Source: Flavobacterium sp. FEMGT703F (GTDB lineage Bacteria > Bacteroidota > Bacteroidia > Flavobacteriales > Flavobacteriaceae). Taken from it: a stretch of DNA of 64,000 nucleotides. Numbering within the stretch: the stretch's first letter is position 1; each line of letters opens with the position of its first letter. The stretch lies in the NCBI GenBank assembly GCA_002786385.1, contig PGCN01000018.1:62001-126000 (forward strand). The letters run 5' to 3'. Positions 35,521 through 43,075 of the stretch are shown in pieces. The notes beneath the pieces are model-generated. The model saw only the letters and a list, made by a program, of their open reading frames with translations. It ran no database searches and was not told the origin of the DNA. Made by a program: the position numbers and the translations under genes.

Positions 35521-37833
35521 ATGAAAAAACTACTACTATTTTTGTTGTTTTGTATCACTGCAAACGCCCAATTCCAATCGACTTATCCACCTATTGAACA
35601 GTGTGATGACAATAATGATCAATTTGCTGTTTTTGATTTGACGCAGTTGACACCTACAATCTTGGCCGCTGTAAATCCGGGTGATTATACAGTTGCTTTT
35701 TACGATTCGTTTGCGAATGCACAAAATAATATCAACCCGATTGTCAATCCCAATAATTATGTCAATGTTCAACCAGCCATTCAGACACTTGGGATCAGAA
35801 TCGTCAACAACACCAACGGCGCAGTTAACATCTCATCGGTTGACATTAGAGTTTTACCAATACCGAATGCCAATCCTGCCACGTTAAGTGAGTGTGATGT
35901 AACAGAATTACCTATTTACAATTTGAGTGATGCACTGGCGGAAATAACCGGCGGAAATCCTAACGTTTTTGTTTCTTATTATGAGACTATGGTTGATGCG
36001 CAAACCGGTTCAAATCAGATACAAGGTAGCGGATATACGCCATTAGTTTTTCCCGGAACACAAACTTTATTTGTTAGAGTTCAAAATATCCAGAACAGTT
36101 GTTTCAGCCTTACAACCTTGACCTTGAACACACACAATTGCGGCGATCCTTGCCCGGCACCAACGCAATTAACGGCTACCAACATTTCTGATACTTCGTT
36201 TACAATTAATTGGGATAATGTTGGCGGCAGTATGGGTTCCATCTTTAACCGAGTTTGTGTTGTTCCTCTTGGAGCGCAACCGTCAGATTCTTTCTCATAC
36301 GTGGTTTCTGCAACTTCAAATTCTTTTGTCCTTACCGGTTTATCACCTGATACTTGTTATGATGTTTATGTCAAAAAAGTTTGTGACATAAGTGTAAGTA
36401 GTCCATGGTCGGCTCCACTCCAAATTTGCATGCAAGATTGTATCAACAGCGGAAATTGCACTGAAGCTTTAGTTTTAAACGCTTTTATCGACAGTAACAA
36501 CAATGGCATTAAGGATAGCGGAGAAAGTAATTTTAGCCAAGGTAATTTTATATACCAAATCAACGATTCGGGTAATAATCTCAACGGTAGCCCATACAAT
36601 GGATCTTATTATATTTTCGACAATAATCCAACCAATTCTTATGATTTTAGTTTTCAAATCAATGGTGGATTGGCTGCATATTACGCTTCTAATACAACGC
36701 ATAGCAACATCACACTCTCGGCGGGAAGCGGCACCACGTATTTGTATTTTCCTATCACCGTTCTACAAGCTTATGTTGATGCCGGTTGCTATATTATTCC
36801 GCAAAATCTGCCTCGCCCCGGCTTTACTTATGATGTAGTTATTAGTTACAGAAATAATGGCACCTCAACTATACCAAACGGCACAGTTACTTTCACTAAA
36901 GATACCCATGTGACCATCTATTCTATTTCACAAACAGGAGTAAGCACTACCGGTAATGGATTTACTTATGACTTTACGGATTTGGCGCTTAATGAGATCC
37001 GAACCATTACGGTAACCCTACAAGTGCCAACGATCCCAACAGTGAACTTAGGAGATTGGTTGTCCAACACTGCTTCGATTCAAATTAATGGTGACGCTCA
37101 TGTCCCTAATAATACTTCCACTTTGACACAAATGGTGGTAGGTTCATATGATCCGAATGACAAAGCAGAATCACACGGTGGTAGAATTGTTTTTAATGAT
37201 TTCACCAGCAATGATTATTTGTATTACACCATTCGATTTGAAAATACCGGAACAGCCAATGCCGAATTTATCCGAGTAGAAGATTTACTAGACCCTGATT
37301 TAGACGAAACTACTTTTGAAATGCTCAATGCCAGTCATCCTGTAAACACCAGACGTGAAAACAGTCAATTGACTTGGCATTTTTACAATATTGATTTGCC
37401 GCCAACAGTTACCCATCCGAATGACAGTCATGGCTATGTACATTTCAGAATCAAACCTAAAGCCGGCTATGCCTTGGGAGATGTTATCCCTAATACGGCT
37501 TCGATTTTCTTTGATTATAATCCGCCGATAGTGACTAACACCTTCAATACGGAATTCGTTGAGAATTTAGGCAACCCAACTTTCACTTCAGAAGCTATTT
37601 TGATGTATCCTAATCCGGCCAACCTATCGGTTACCATAGATTTGAGTCAGTCTACAGAAAATTTATCTGAAATTGTTTTCTTTGATGTAGTAGGTAAAAG
37701 GGTAAAAGTAGTTAACTCACTAGGAGAAAAACAAATGACAGTTAATGTTTCCGATTTGTCTAAAGGCATTTATCTGATAGAAATTCAAACCGAGAACCAA
37801 CTCAAAACCATCAAAAAATTGATGATACAATAA
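35521..37833 (+). CDS. T9SS-sorted surface protein with Fn3 and DUF7619-type domains
   Basis: A 770-residue protein. Order: signal peptide (1-16, ending ANAQ), beta-rich N-terminal region, a fibronectin type III domain at about 215-305 (PAPTQLTATNISDTSFTINW), an Asn/Gly-rich region with EF-hand-like DSNNNGIKDSGE, a conserved DUF7619-type region (SYDPNDKAESHGGRI, FENTGTANAEFIRVEDLLDP, IPNTASIFFDYNPPIVTNTF) and a T9SS type A tail (MYPNPANLSV to KKLMIQ). It is probably secreted and attached to the cell surface. The partial gene at 62865-64000 carries the same C-terminal architecture. Function unknown. Confidence 0.88.
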   Translation: MKKLLLFLLFCITANAQFQSTYPPIEQCDDNNDQFAVFDLTQLTPTILAAVNPGDYTVAFYDSFANAQNNINPIVNPNNYVNVQPAIQTLGIRIVNNTNGAVNISSVDIRVLPIPNANPATLSECDVTELPIYNLSDALAEITGGNPNVFVSYYETMVDAQTGSNQIQGSGYTPLVFPGTQTLFVRVQNIQNSCFSLTTLTLNTHNCGDPCPAPTQLTATNISDTSFTINWDNVGGSMGSIFNRVCVVPLGAQPSDSFSYVVSATSNSFVLTGLSPDTCYDVYVKKVCDISVSSPWSAPLQICMQDCINSGNCTEALVLNAFIDSNNNGIKDSGESNFSQGNFIYQINDSGNNLNGSPYNGSYYIFDNNPTNSYDFSFQINGGLAAYYASNTTHSNITLSAGSGTTYLYFPITVLQAYVDAGCYIIPQNLPRPGFTYDVVISYRNNGTSTIPNGTVTFTKDTHVTIYSISQTGVSTTGNGFTYDFTDLALNEIRTITVTLQVPTIPTVNLGDWLSNTASIQINGDAHVPNNTSTLTQMVVGSYDPNDKAESHGGRIVFNDFTSNDYLYYTIRFENTGTANAEFIRVEDLLDPDLDETTFEMLNASHPVNTRRENSQLTWHFYNIDLPPTVTHPNDSHGYVHFRIKPKAGYALGDVIPNTASIFFDYNPPIVTNTFNTEFVENLGNPTFTSEAILMYPNPANLSVTIDLSQSTENLSEIVFFDVVGKRVKVVNSLGEKQMTVNVSDLSKGIYLIEIQTENQLKTIKKLMIQ

Positions 37834-37835
37834 TT

Positions 37836-37868
37836 AAAAAATCCCATCTGAAAAGATGGGATTTTTTT
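37836..37868. terminator. Bidirectional intrinsic terminator
   Basis: Perfect stem TCCCATCT / AGATGGGA with GAAA loop, extended by A- and T-runs, between the convergent T9SS and TspO genes. Confidence 0.88.
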
Positions 37869-38343
37869 ATCGGTTCAACCACCAAATACTACCGGTTAAT
37901 ACCGTAGCAAAACTCACCCAACCTAGATATGGAAGTAAAAGTAAGGCAGCTGTTTTGTCAATTTTTTTGAACTGGTTGTAGGTTTCCAAAATCATTAACC
38001 AAAGTAAAATCACTTCTATGAAAGCCAACAAAGGGTTGTGCAAACCAAAAAATAAATAAGACCAAAGTGCATTCAAACCCAATTGGATGATAAAAAATTT
38101 AAAAGCCTTTTTTACAGCAGCTTCATCCGTTTCAATTCGGTTCCAAATCATACCGCCGGCTACACCCATCAAAATGTACAATATTGTCCAAACCGGAGCA
38201 AAAATCCAATTCGGCGGATTAAAAACCGGCTTCACCAATGTTGGATACCAAGTGGTAATACTCTCTCGAGTTACCATCCCAGACAAATACCCTATGGTTA
38301 AACAAGTAAAAACCACTAAGGCAATTCTTAATCCTCTTTGCAT
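37867..38343 (-). CDS. tspO: TspO/MBR-family membrane protein
   Basis: A 158-residue protein with five hydrophobic segments and the family's aromatic-rich motifs (WYPTLVKPVFNPPNWIFAPVW, residues about 31-51, and NALWSYLFFGLHNPLLAF). TspO proteins bind porphyrins and other hydrophobic ligands and are linked to stress or photo-oxidative regulation in bacteria. It stands alone on the reverse strand between a T9SS gene and the mevalonate genes. Specific function here is not evident. Confidence 0.9.
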   Translation of the reverse strand: MQRGLRIALVVFTCLTIGYLSGMVTRESITTWYPTLVKPVFNPPNWIFAPVWTILYILMGVAGGMIWNRIETDEAAVKKAFKFFIIQLGLNALWSYLFFGLHNPLLAFIEVILLWLMILETYNQFKKIDKTAALLLLPYLGWVSFATVLTGSIWWLNR

Positions 38344-38405
38344 AATTTTTGTTTAAATTTTCGCCAAATATACTAAACAAATATACATCCGTATCTTAAA
38401 AAAAG

Positions 38406-38413
38406 TATCTTTG
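38406..38413 (+). promoter_or_regulatory. -7 promoter box of the mevalonate cluster
   Basis: TATCTTTG, an exact TAnnTTTG match, 18 nt before the ATG at 38432. It overlaps the in-frame TTG at 38411, which argues that the gene starts at the downstream ATG. Confidence 0.6.
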
Positions 38414-38431
38414 CTCAAAATCTTTAACTGT

Positions 38432-39550
38432 ATGATATCCGAAAAGGATTTTATAGCCAAATCAAGTACTGTTACTATTGATAACGGAAGCTTTCAATGG
38501 AGCGCTCCCAGCAATATCGCCTTGGTTAAATATTGGGGGAAAAGAGAAAACACCAACAGCTCCAATGCTATTTCATCGGAACAAATCCCGGCGAATCCAT
38601 CGGTGAGTTTTACGCTGAACCATTGTAAAACCATTACGAAATTGGCCTTTGCTAAAAAACAGGACCAAAGTAGTTTCTCTTTTGATTTGCTTTTCGAAGG
38701 TCAACCTAAAGAAGAGTTCAAGCCTAAAATCCAAAAATTCTTAGAGCGAATTGCTGTTTATTGCCCTTATTTAAAAGAGTATCATTTTACCATAGCCACT
38801 CAAAATACCTTTCCGCACAGTTCCGGAATTGCCTCTTCAGCTTCAGGCATGGCCGCTTTAGCTATGAATATCATGTCGCTTGAAAAAGCATTATATCCCG
38901 AAATGACGGAAGATTTCTTTTACCAAAAAGCCTCTTTTTTAGCCCGATTGGGTTCAGGTAGCGCTTGCCGAAGTGTTAAAGGCAGCGTAGTGGTTTGGGG
39001 AAATAATACATCCATTAACGGCAGTTCTGATTTGTTCGGAGTGGAATTCCCTAATACCATACACGCCAATTTTAAAAACTACCAAGACACTATTTTATTA
39101 GTAGACAAAGGAGAAAAAGTGGTCTCAAGTACTGTAGGTCACAACTTAATGCACAATCATCCTTTTGCCGAACAGCGCTTTGAACAAGCCCATCAAAATT
39201 TATCCAAACTGAAAAAGGTGCTGGAAAACGGCGATTTACAACAATTCATCAAAATCGTAGAAAGTGAAGCTTTGACCTTACACGCGATGATGATGACTTC
39301 ACTACCCTATTTCATCTTGATGAAACCTAATACTTTGGAAATCATCAACAAGATTTGGAAATTCAGAAACGAAACCCAAACTCCGGTTTGTTTTACCTTA
39401 GATGCAGGAGCCAACGTACATGTTTTATATCCCGAAAACGTTAGCGAAACCGTTTTGCAATTTATTCAGGCCGAATTAGTTGGCTATTGTCAAAATGGTA
39501 ACTATATTTGTGATCAAATTGGCGAAGGCGCCATAAACCTTAGTGTATAG
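38432..39550 (+). CDS. mvaD: Diphosphomevalonate decarboxylase
   Basis: A 372-residue GHMP enzyme making isopentenyl diphosphate from mevalonate diphosphate. Motifs: WSAPSNIALVKYWGKRE near the N-terminus, the phosphate loop SSGIASSASGMAALA (about 129-143) and SACRSVKGSVVVWG, all family hallmarks. The ATG at 38432 is preferred to a TTG 21 nt upstream because a promoter box overlaps the latter. It heads a tight forward cluster with mevalonate kinase 4 nt later. Confidence 0.93.
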   Translation: MISEKDFIAKSSTVTIDNGSFQWSAPSNIALVKYWGKRENTNSSNAISSEQIPANPSVSFTLNHCKTITKLAFAKKQDQSSFSFDLLFEGQPKEEFKPKIQKFLERIAVYCPYLKEYHFTIATQNTFPHSSGIASSASGMAALAMNIMSLEKALYPEMTEDFFYQKASFLARLGSGSACRSVKGSVVVWGNNTSINGSSDLFGVEFPNTIHANFKNYQDTILLVDKGEKVVSSTVGHNLMHNHPFAEQRFEQAHQNLSKLKKVLENGDLQQFIKIVESEALTLHAMMMTSLPYFILMKPNTLEIINKIWKFRNETQTPVCFTLDAGANVHVLYPENVSETVLQFIQAELVGYCQNGNYICDQIGEGAINLSV

Positions 39551-39554
39551 AACT

Positions 39555-40493
39555 ATGAAAGGACCATTGTTTTACTCAAAAATTCTGCTCTTCGGAGAAT
39601 ACGGAATCATCAAAGATTCTAAAGGTTTATCTATTCCTTACAATTTTTACAACGGCGCTTTAAAAGTAGATGAAAGCCCAAGTGTAGAAGCCCAAAAATC
39701 AAACGCCAGCTTAAGTCGTTTTGCTGAATATTTAACCCAATTACAGCAAGAGCAACCTGATTTGGTTACGTTCAACATCGAAGCTTTGAAAGTTGACGTA
39801 GCGCGTGGAATGTATTTCGACTCCAGCATACCACAAGGTTACGGCGTAGGCAGCAGCGGTGCTTTGGTAGCGGCGATTTACGACAAGTACGCTAACGATA
39901 AAATCACGGTCTTAGAGAATTTAACCCGTGAAAAATTATTACAGTTAAAAACCATCTTTGGTCAAATGGAATCTTTTTTCCACGGCAAAAGTTCAGGGCT
40001 CGACCCGTTAAATAGCTATTTAAGCATTCCTATTCTAATCAATTCCAAAGACAATATCGAGGCTACAGGCATTCCTTCTCAAAGTGCTACCGGCAAAGGT
40101 GCTGTATTCTTACTAGACTCCGGCATAGTGGGCGAAACCGCTCCTATGGTGAACATCTTTATGGAAAAATTGAAAGAAGAAGGCTTCCGCAAAATGCTTA
40201 AATCACAATTCATCAAATATACCGATGCTTGTGTAGAGAGCTTTTTGGGCGGCGACATGAAATCGCTTTTTGCTAATACCAAACAGTTGTCTAAAGTAGT
40301 TTTAAACAATTTCAAACCCATGATTCCGGAACAATTTCACGGCGTATGGCAAAAAGGAATTGACACTAACGATTACTACTTAAAACTTTGCGGTTCCGGC
40401 GGTGGCGGTTACATCTTAGGTTTTACCGAAGATTTAGAAAAAGCAAAACAATCTCTAAAGGATTATAAATTGGAAGTCGTTTACCAATTTTAA
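39555..40493 (+). CDS. Mevalonate kinase
   Basis: A 312-residue GHMP kinase. Visible motifs: SKILLFGEYGIIKDSKG at the N-terminus, phosphate loop GYGVGSSGALVAAIY (about 94-108), FHGKSSGLDPLNSY with the catalytic Asp, and CGSGGGGYILGFT near the C-terminus. The ATG at 39555 is preferred to the GTG at 39543, which lies inside mvaD. Four nucleotides separate it from mvaD and ten from the UbiA gene. Mevalonate is the expected substrate; mevalonate-phosphate cannot be fully excluded from sequence alone. Confidence 0.88.
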   Translation: MKGPLFYSKILLFGEYGIIKDSKGLSIPYNFYNGALKVDESPSVEAQKSNASLSRFAEYLTQLQQEQPDLVTFNIEALKVDVARGMYFDSSIPQGYGVGSSGALVAAIYDKYANDKITVLENLTREKLLQLKTIFGQMESFFHGKSSGLDPLNSYLSIPILINSKDNIEATGIPSQSATGKGAVFLLDSGIVGETAPMVNIFMEKLKEEGFRKMLKSQFIKYTDACVESFLGGDMKSLFANTKQLSKVVLNNFKPMIPEQFHGVWQKGIDTNDYYLKLCGSGGGGYILGFTEDLEKAKQSLKDYKLEVVYQF

Positions 40494-40503
40494 TTCTCTC
40501 AAA

Positions 40504-41430
40504 ATGCTTAGCCGAAAAACCAAACACACCGTACTGAAAATCATCAGTATGTTTTCTGTGGTGCGCGGTTATAACATTCCAATCATCGCGCTGGCTCAAT
40601 ACCTTTCGGCTATTTTTATTATGGCCTCCGAAAAGAGAGCGCTTGACGTATTGCTCGATTTCAACCTATTTATCATTGTATTGGTGTCGGGTTTAACCAT
40701 TGCTTCCGGCTACATCATCAACAATTTTTACGACAGCAAAAAAGATTTAATCAATCGCCCCAACAAATCGCAACTCGACCGATTGGTCAGCCAAAAAACC
40801 AAACTGCAAGTTTATTTTACCGTGAACTTTGTGGTTTTTCTGTTAGCCTTTTTTGTGTCGTTTAGAGCCGTACTTTTCTTTTCCGCTTATATTTTCCTGA
40901 TTTGGTTTTACTCACATAAACTCAAAAAAATCACTATAGTTGGAAATCTGACGGCAGCTTTCTTAGCTGTTCTCCCGTTTTTTGCCATTTTACTGTATTA
41001 CAAAAATTTATACCCCGAAATATTCGCCCACGCGACCTTCTTGTTTTTACTCATTCTCATCCGCGAAATGATCAAAGATTTAGAAAACCTCAAAGGCGAT
41101 GTCGCCAACGATTACCAAACCATACCGGTGCTGTATGGCGAAACTTTTGCCAAAAAAATCATCACCGCGCTCACCGTTTCTACCCTAATTCCGATTTACT
41201 ATTTAATCGAAATTTTTGAAGTCGGCTACATGGACCTCTATTTCTACGTCAGCCTGATTATTCTGATTTTCTTCCTCCAAAAACTATGGAAATCCAATGG
41301 CAAACCCGATTATTTGAAACTGCACAACATTCTGAAATTCCTAGTGGTTTCCGGCGTTTTCTGTATAGTGCTCATCAATCCGTCGGTCTTGCTTCACGGC
41401 AAAAAGATAGTCGAAACTATAGTGCGTTAG
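40504..41430 (+). CDS. UbiA-family prenyltransferase
   Basis: A 308-residue membrane protein with about eight hydrophobic segments. The two Asp-rich Mg-diphosphate motifs appear as INNFYDSKKDLINRP (about 72-86) and DLENLKGDVANDY (about 191-203). Bacteroidota members next to mevalonate genes are commonly annotated as geranylgeranylglycerol-phosphate geranylgeranyltransferase-like; the acceptor is unknown and a quinone or lipid acceptor is possible. It is the third gene of the mevalonate cluster. Its last codons and stop lie within a GCGTTAG sequence that begins a repeat element. Confidence 0.85.
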   Translation: MLSRKTKHTVLKIISMFSVVRGYNIPIIALAQYLSAIFIMASEKRALDVLLDFNLFIIVLVSGLTIASGYIINNFYDSKKDLINRPNKSQLDRLVSQKTKLQVYFTVNFVVFLLAFFVSFRAVLFFSAYIFLIWFYSHKLKKITIVGNLTAAFLAVLPFFAILLYYKNLYPEIFAHATFLFLLILIREMIKDLENLKGDVANDYQTIPVLYGETFAKKIITALTVSTLIPIYYLIEIFEVGYMDLYFYVSLIILIFFLQKLWKSNGKPDYLKLHNILKFLVVSGVFCIVLINPSVLLHGKKIVETIVR

Positions 41431-41580
41431 GAGCGAAAGGTCAGTGCCATTGCTATACCTTATACCCGCTTTCCACACTATCTTTTTTATTTGTAACGTC
41501 CAATGCAATCGAGATATCTTACCTAAAATAAAAAAGGATAGTTAGTTCCAATCGGGGCTAAATTCAAACTACGGTATAGT
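41426..41580. repeat. Intergenic palindromic repeat-like element
   Basis: Begins with GCGTTAGGAGCGAAAGG overlapping the UbiA stop and contains a large inverted repeat: ACTATCTTTTTTATTT (41477-41492) pairs with AAATAAAAAAGGATAGT (41526-41542) apart from one extra G. It ends with CCAATCGGGGCTAAA. From memory, similar GCGTTAGG and hairpin sequences recur between genes in Flavobacterium genomes. No gene was seen in this 237-bp gap. Confidence 0.5.
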
Positions 41581-41608
41581 AATCGGCGGTATAAGCCATT
41601 GAAATGCG

Positions 41609-41616
41609 TATCTTTG
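41609..41616 (+). promoter_or_regulatory. Candidate -7 box for the pseudouridine synthase gene
   Basis: TATCTTTG, exact TAnnTTTG match, 51 nt before the ATG at 41668. Confidence 0.5.
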
Positions 41617-41667
41617 CCAAAATTCTGAGCCAAAAAGGCTGAACAGAATGACGTTAAATAAAGCATT

Positions 41668-42555
41668 ATGAATAAGAAGGAAGGCAATAATAAAAAAAGC
41701 AGCTCTCGAACAAATTCGAAAAAGTCAATTCCGGGTGGTCTGCCAAAGCGAGCTCAAGCCCCGAAAAAAGCCAAACCAACTACTGAAGCAACTGCTCCAA
41801 AAAAAACCGTTAAGCCGGTAAATAATATCCCAAAACCGTTAAAGTCAGACGATATTCGTTTGAACAAATACATCGCCAACTCGGGCATTTGTTCCCGTCG
41901 CGACGCTGACATTTACATCCAATCCGGTAACGTAAAAGTGAATGGTGTAGCCATTACCGAAATGGGGTACAAAGTCAAACCCGGCGATGTCGTAAATTTT
42001 GACGGCACCCTAATCACTCCGGAGCGCAAAGAATATATTTTGCTCAACAAACCGAAAAACTTCACCACCTCTAACGAAGACGATGCCGATCATCGCAATG
42101 TATTAGAATTGGTTCGTGCAGCAACCAAAGCCAAAATCCAACCGATTGGCCGCATGGACAAAAACACTACCGGTTTGTTGGTTTTTACCAATGATACGGA
42201 TATGATCCGCAAATTCAGTTTGCCGAACCAAAAGTCGACCAAAATTTACCAAGTCAGTTTAGACCGTAATTTGAAGTTTGAAGACTTGGAAAAAATTGCC
42301 GGCGGCGTTACCTTAGACGGACACAAATTATATGTAGACGAAATCTCGTATATCGATGGCGAGCCTAAAACCGAAATCGGCTTAAAACTTCGCACGCCTA
42401 ACGTAAAAGTAGTTCGTGCCATCTTTGAAAATTTCAAATATGATGTTTTAAAAATTGATCGCGTGGCTTTTGCCGGTTTGACTAAAAAGAATTTACCGCG
42501 AGGCAATTGGCGTTTCTTAACCGAACAGGAAATCATCAATTTGAAAAACCTGTAA
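41668..42555 (+). CDS. RsuA/RluB-family pseudouridine synthase
   Basis: A 295-residue RNA-modifying enzyme. The first 60 residues are a Lys/Pro/Thr-rich disordered extension, common in Bacteroidota members. An S4 RNA-binding domain follows (about 62-110, IRLNKYIANSGICSRRDADI), then the catalytic domain with GRMDKNTTGLLVFTND (catalytic Asp about 164). This family modifies 23S or 16S rRNA, with RluB-type (23S) most likely by domain order. It is followed by a clear terminator and is probably monocistronic. Confidence 0.9.
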   Translation: MNKKEGNNKKSSSRTNSKKSIPGGLPKRAQAPKKAKPTTEATAPKKTVKPVNNIPKPLKSDDIRLNKYIANSGICSRRDADIYIQSGNVKVNGVAITEMGYKVKPGDVVNFDGTLITPERKEYILLNKPKNFTTSNEDDADHRNVLELVRAATKAKIQPIGRMDKNTTGLLVFTNDTDMIRKFSLPNQKSTKIYQVSLDRNLKFEDLEKIAGGVTLDGHKLYVDEISYIDGEPKTEIGLKLRTPNVKVVRAIFENFKYDVLKIDRVAFAGLTKKNLPRGNWRFLTEQEIINLKNL

Positions 42556-42578
42556 AAACAACTATATTTACCATTATA

Positions 42579-42604
42579 AAATCCCATTGACTTGGGATTT
42601 TTTT
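42579..42604 (+). terminator. Terminator after the pseudouridine synthase gene
   Basis: AAATCCCA / TGGGATTT stem with a 6-nt loop and T-run. An in-frame TTG at 42592 for the next gene falls inside this hairpin and is therefore rejected as a start. Confidence 0.85.
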
Positions 42605-42645
42605 ATGACCAACCACAAACTAATCTTGTGGTAAAAAACAATTCT

Positions 42646-43008
42646 ATGTCAGCAGAAAAAAACCTTTCTATTGCGCACCTTTGGTTTGAAGCCTTCAATG
42701 CGCACAACTTGGAAAAATTACTCTCACTTTACGACGATGAAGCCGAGCATTTCAGTCCGAAACTCAAAATCCACCATCCGGAAACTAAAGGTTTAGTAAC
42801 CGGTAAAGACGCCTTAAGAAGTTGGTGGCAAGATGCCTTCGATCGTTTACCCAGTTTACATTACCGAGTTACTTCGCTAACGGCCAATTCTGATCGCGTT
42901 TTTATGGAGTACATTCGAACGGTGGCCGACGAACCTGAAATGTTGGTGGCGGAAGTGTTAGAAATCAAAGAAAATCGTATTATTGCTTCACGGGTATACC
43001 ACGGATAA
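42646..43008 (+). CDS. SnoaL/NTF2-like protein
   Basis: A 120-residue single-domain protein with the SnoaL-like pattern HLWFEAFNAHNLEKLLSLYD followed by VTGKDALRSWWQDAF and strands ending EIKENRIIASRVYHG. No signal peptide, so cytoplasmic. Polyketide cyclases and many stress-related proteins share the fold, and no substrate can be named. The ATG at 42646 is chosen because the longer frame starts inside the preceding terminator. A weak TATTTTT tract lies upstream; a DUF885 gene follows after 67 bp. Confidence 0.8.
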   Translation: MSAEKNLSIAHLWFEAFNAHNLEKLLSLYDDEAEHFSPKLKIHHPETKGLVTGKDALRSWWQDAFDRLPSLHYRVTSLTANSDRVFMEYIRTVADEPEMLVAEVLEIKENRIIASRVYHG

Positions 43009-43075
43009 TTTATCAAACTCTTAACAATTGATTCCACCAAAAACCGATAGCTTTACCCTAACTAAACCTTTAATC

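Noticed and set aside
36503..36838. Open frame of 111 codons in another frame of the T9SS protein gene
   Set aside because: It is a frame shadow of an Asn/Thr-rich coding stretch that makes stop-poor alternate frames likely.
41426..41667. CRISPR array or tandem repeat array
   Set aside because: The region has inverted, not regularly spaced direct, repeats, and no Cas genes are present in the window.
42592..42645. Upstream TTG start for the SnoaL-like gene
   Set aside because: It lies inside the terminator hairpin of the preceding gene, so the transcript would not normally contain it as a start.
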